From: Pseudomonadota bacterium
GTDB taxonomy: Bacteria > Pseudomonadota > Zetaproteobacteria > Mariprofundales > Mariprofundaceae
NCBI GenBank assembly: GCA_002401635.1
Contig: NVTQ01000010.1
Coordinates: 26,341-34,661 of the forward strand
Length of the DNA: 8,321 nt
Reading direction: 5' to 3'
Part shown: in pieces, positions 7,048 to 8,321 of the stretch
Numbering within the stretch: the stretch's first letter is position 1
Layout: the number at the start of each line of letters is the position of its first letter
Position numbers and translations under genes: made by a program
The notes under the pieces: generated by a model
What the model was told of the DNA's origin: nothing
Seen by the model: only the letters and a program-made list of their open reading frames with translations
The model's database searches: none

Positions 7048-7448
7048 TGCCCCCGTCGGGCACGTTTCAAAAGATATGGTGCGTTGGACATACTTTCCAT
7101 ACCCCCGGCTATGATGATCTGGCCAGATCCCGCCATTAAAGCATCATGAGCCAACATCACCGCCTTCATGGCGGAACCGCAAACTTTGTTGATGGTCGTG
7201 CAGGGCACGGAATTTGGCACCCCGGCCGCCAATGCGGCTTGCCGGGCCGGGGCCATGCCGACACCGGCACTGAGCACACAGCCCATCAACACTTCATCGA
7301 TTTCTTGCGGATCGATGGCGGTATCTCGCAAAACGGCTTCCAGCACCTTGGCCCCAAGAGCCGGTGCCGGATGCCCAGAAAGCGCGCCCAAGAACCCACC
7401 AATCGGGGTGCGTCTGGCACCAACAATGACCACCGGATCATCAACCAT
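7044..7448 (-). CDS. acetyl-CoA acetyltransferase (thiolase), truncated at the junction
   Basis: Biosynthetic-type thiolases join or split acetoacetyl-CoA and two acetyl-CoA. Only the N-terminal third is present: 134 residues against about 390. It begins VVIVGARRTPIGGFLGAL, carries the nucleophilic cysteine C90 in TTINKVCGSAM, and breaks off right after GGMESMSNAPYLLKRARRG, where the family would continue YRMGH. The last residue (Gln) and the TGA come from the FadE side. I start at the ATG ending at 7448 because GAGG (7455-7458) lies 6 bases upstream; TTG at 7469 and ATGs at 7463 and 7460 are in frame but would disrupt that spacing. It follows the isovaleryl-CoA dehydrogenase gene after 29 bases, so the two probably formed an operon for leucine or acyl-CoA catabolism. 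The C-terminal catalytic His and Cys are missing, so the fragment cannot work. Confidence 0.92.
   Translation of the reverse strand: MVDDPVVIVGARRTPIGGFLGALSGHPAPALGAKVLEAVLRDTAIDPQEIDEVLMGCVLSAGVGMAPARQAALAAGVPNSVPCTTINKVCGSAMKAVMLAHDALMAGSGQIIIAGGMESMSNAPYLLKRARRGQ
7048..7053. other. breakpoint between two unrelated DNA segments
   Basis: On the minus strand, thiolase similarity runs through Gly (codon 7050-7052) and then stops. FadE similarity begins at Ala (codon 7048-7050) in another frame. The join is therefore fixed to within about 6 bases, with only 2-3 bases of shared sequence. GC content rises sharply to the right. No inverted repeat, target-site duplication or transposase is present. 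A chimeric assembly or clone is most likely; a true deletion or illegitimate recombination is possible. Confidence 0.8.
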
Positions 7449-7454
7449 GAAAGA

Positions 7455-7458
7455 CCTC
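7455..7458 (-). promoter_or_regulatory. ribosome-binding site of the thiolase gene
   Basis: Minus-strand GAGG at 7455-7458 is 6 bases from the ATG at 7446-7448. This is the only well-spaced site among the four in-frame starts and decides the start given above. Confidence 0.5.
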
Positions 7459-7477
7459 ATCATTGTCAAAGCGCGGT

Positions 7478-8321
7478 TTAGGCTGTCTCATCAAACAATT
7501 CCCGTCCGATGAGCATGCGGCGAATTTCACTGGTGCCCGCACCGATTTCATACAGCTTGGCATCACGAAACAAACGCCCTGCCGGATAGTCGTTGGTATA
7601 GCCATTTCCGCCCAAACATTGGATCGCCTGAGACGACATCCAACTCGCCCGCTCCGCGGCATAAAGGATCGCACCGGCGGCATCTTTGCGCGACGGTGCA
7701 CCGCGATCACACGCTTGGGCCACCGCATACACATAAGCCCGGCAGGCGTTAAAAGTTACATACATGTCGGCCAGCTTGCCCTGCATCAGCTCAAACGTGC
7801 CAATCGGCTGGCCGAATTGTTCGCGATCATGGACATAAGGAACCACCAAATCCATGCAGGCACGCATGATGCCAAGCGGTCCACCGGCCAAGACGGCACG
7901 TTCAAAATCCAGCCCGCTCATGAGAATTTTCACCCCCTCATCAACGCCGCCGATCACATTGCGATCGGCAATGAAACAATCCTCAAAAACCAGCTCGCCG
8001 GTGCTTGATCCGCGCATGCCCAATTTGTCGAGCACGATGCCGATGGAAAATCCGGCAAAGGACTTTTCAACCAGAAAGGCGGTAATTCCGCGCGATCCGG
8101 CCTGGGCGTCAGTTCTGGCGTAGACCACCAGTGTTTCAGCCTCCGGCCCGTTGGTTATCCACATCTTGGTGCCGTTAAGCACGTAGACATCGCCCTTTTT
8201 GTGCGCCTTGAGCTTCATCGAGACCACGTCTGATCCAGCGCCAGGCTCAGACATCGCCAGTGCACCCACATGAACACCGGAAATCAGTTTGGGCAGATAT
8301 CGCTGTTTTTGCTCGAGCGTT
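7478..8321 (-). CDS. ivd: isovaleryl-CoA dehydrogenase, 5' end beyond the window
   Basis: This enzyme oxidises isovaleryl-CoA to 3-methylcrotonyl-CoA in leucine breakdown and passes electrons to electron-transfer flavoprotein. About 280 of roughly 390 residues are present, from [15 protein letters not shown] at the right edge to the TAA at 7478-7480. The frame stays open past the GTG at 8269, which is an internal valine. The sequence follows human IVD closely: [19 protein letters not shown], then [15 protein letters not shown], then [15 protein letters not shown]. The catalytic base is on the helix typical of this subfamily (Glu in [13 protein letters not shown], codon 7901-7903). The position used by most acyl-CoA dehydrogenases is Gly ([12 protein letters not shown]). 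This pair of features separates isovaleryl-CoA dehydrogenase from medium- and short-chain enzymes. GC content is higher than in the left-hand genes. Confidence 0.95.
   Translation of the reverse strand, partial: TLEQKQRYLPKLISGVHVGALAMSEPGAGSDVVSMKLKAHKKGDVYVLNGTKMWITNGPEAETLVVYARTDAQAGSRGITAFLVEKSFAGFSIGIVLDKLGMRGSSTGELVFEDCFIADRNVIGGVDEGVKILMSGLDFERAVLAGGPLGIMRACMDLVVPYVHDREQFGQPIGTFELMQGKLADMYVTFNACRAYVYAVAQACDRGAPSRKDAAGAILYAAERASWMSSQAIQCLGGNGYTNDYPAGRLFRDAKLYEIGAGTSEIRRMLIGRELFDETA

Noticed and set aside
7463..8008. 181-codon plus-strand open frame over isovaleryl-CoA dehydrogenase
   Set aside because: High GC content leaves shadow frames open. The minus-strand product matches its family residue by residue.

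Overview
The window is two unlike pieces of bacterial DNA that meet at about position 7050. The left piece (1 to about 7050) has a GC content in the mid-40s by eye. It carries a compact plus-strand run of housekeeping genes: RNase E, an RluD-type 23S rRNA pseudouridine synthase, the PgeF/YfiH laccase-domain protein, the outer-membrane assembly lipoprotein BamD and a small NTF2-like lipoprotein. A minus-strand FadE-type acyl-CoA dehydrogenase converges on this run. RNase E with a basic tail, BamD and a DUF1974-type FadE point to a Gram-negative proteobacterium, most like Gammaproteobacteria or a neighbouring class such as Zetaproteobacteria. I cannot place it more closely.

The right piece (about 7050 to 8321) is clearly richer in GC, in the high 50s with stretches near 75%. 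It carries two minus-strand genes of branched-chain or acyl-CoA catabolism: isovaleryl-CoA dehydrogenase, which runs off the right edge, and then the first third of an acetyl-CoA acetyltransferase. This pairing and composition fit an alphaproteobacterium.

The join falls inside two genes. The thiolase stops after about 133 of roughly 390 residues, and FadE begins about 200 residues into its usual length. Both keep full family similarity to within a few bases of the join, which has only 2-3 bases of shared sequence. The simplest reading is a chimeric contig or clone; a real deletion or recombination is the alternative. The two genes should not be read as a natural fusion or operon.

Layout: 1-242 is a leader region with a possible end of an upstream gene, two small palindromes, a weak promoter candidate and a 9-bp stem-loop before rne. 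rne runs 243-2390, overlapping rluD (2387-3352) by ATGA. pgeF (3367-4119), bamD (4130-4858) and an overlapping lipoprotein gene (ending 5252) follow with gaps of 14 bases or less, so they look like one operon. fadE (5257-7047) ends 4 bases from the lipoprotein gene, tail to tail. The operon joins RNA decay, ribosome maturation, peptidoglycan quality control and outer-membrane assembly. I see no mobile element, CRISPR array, tRNA or rRNA, and nothing that looks like an undescribed defence or metabolic system.
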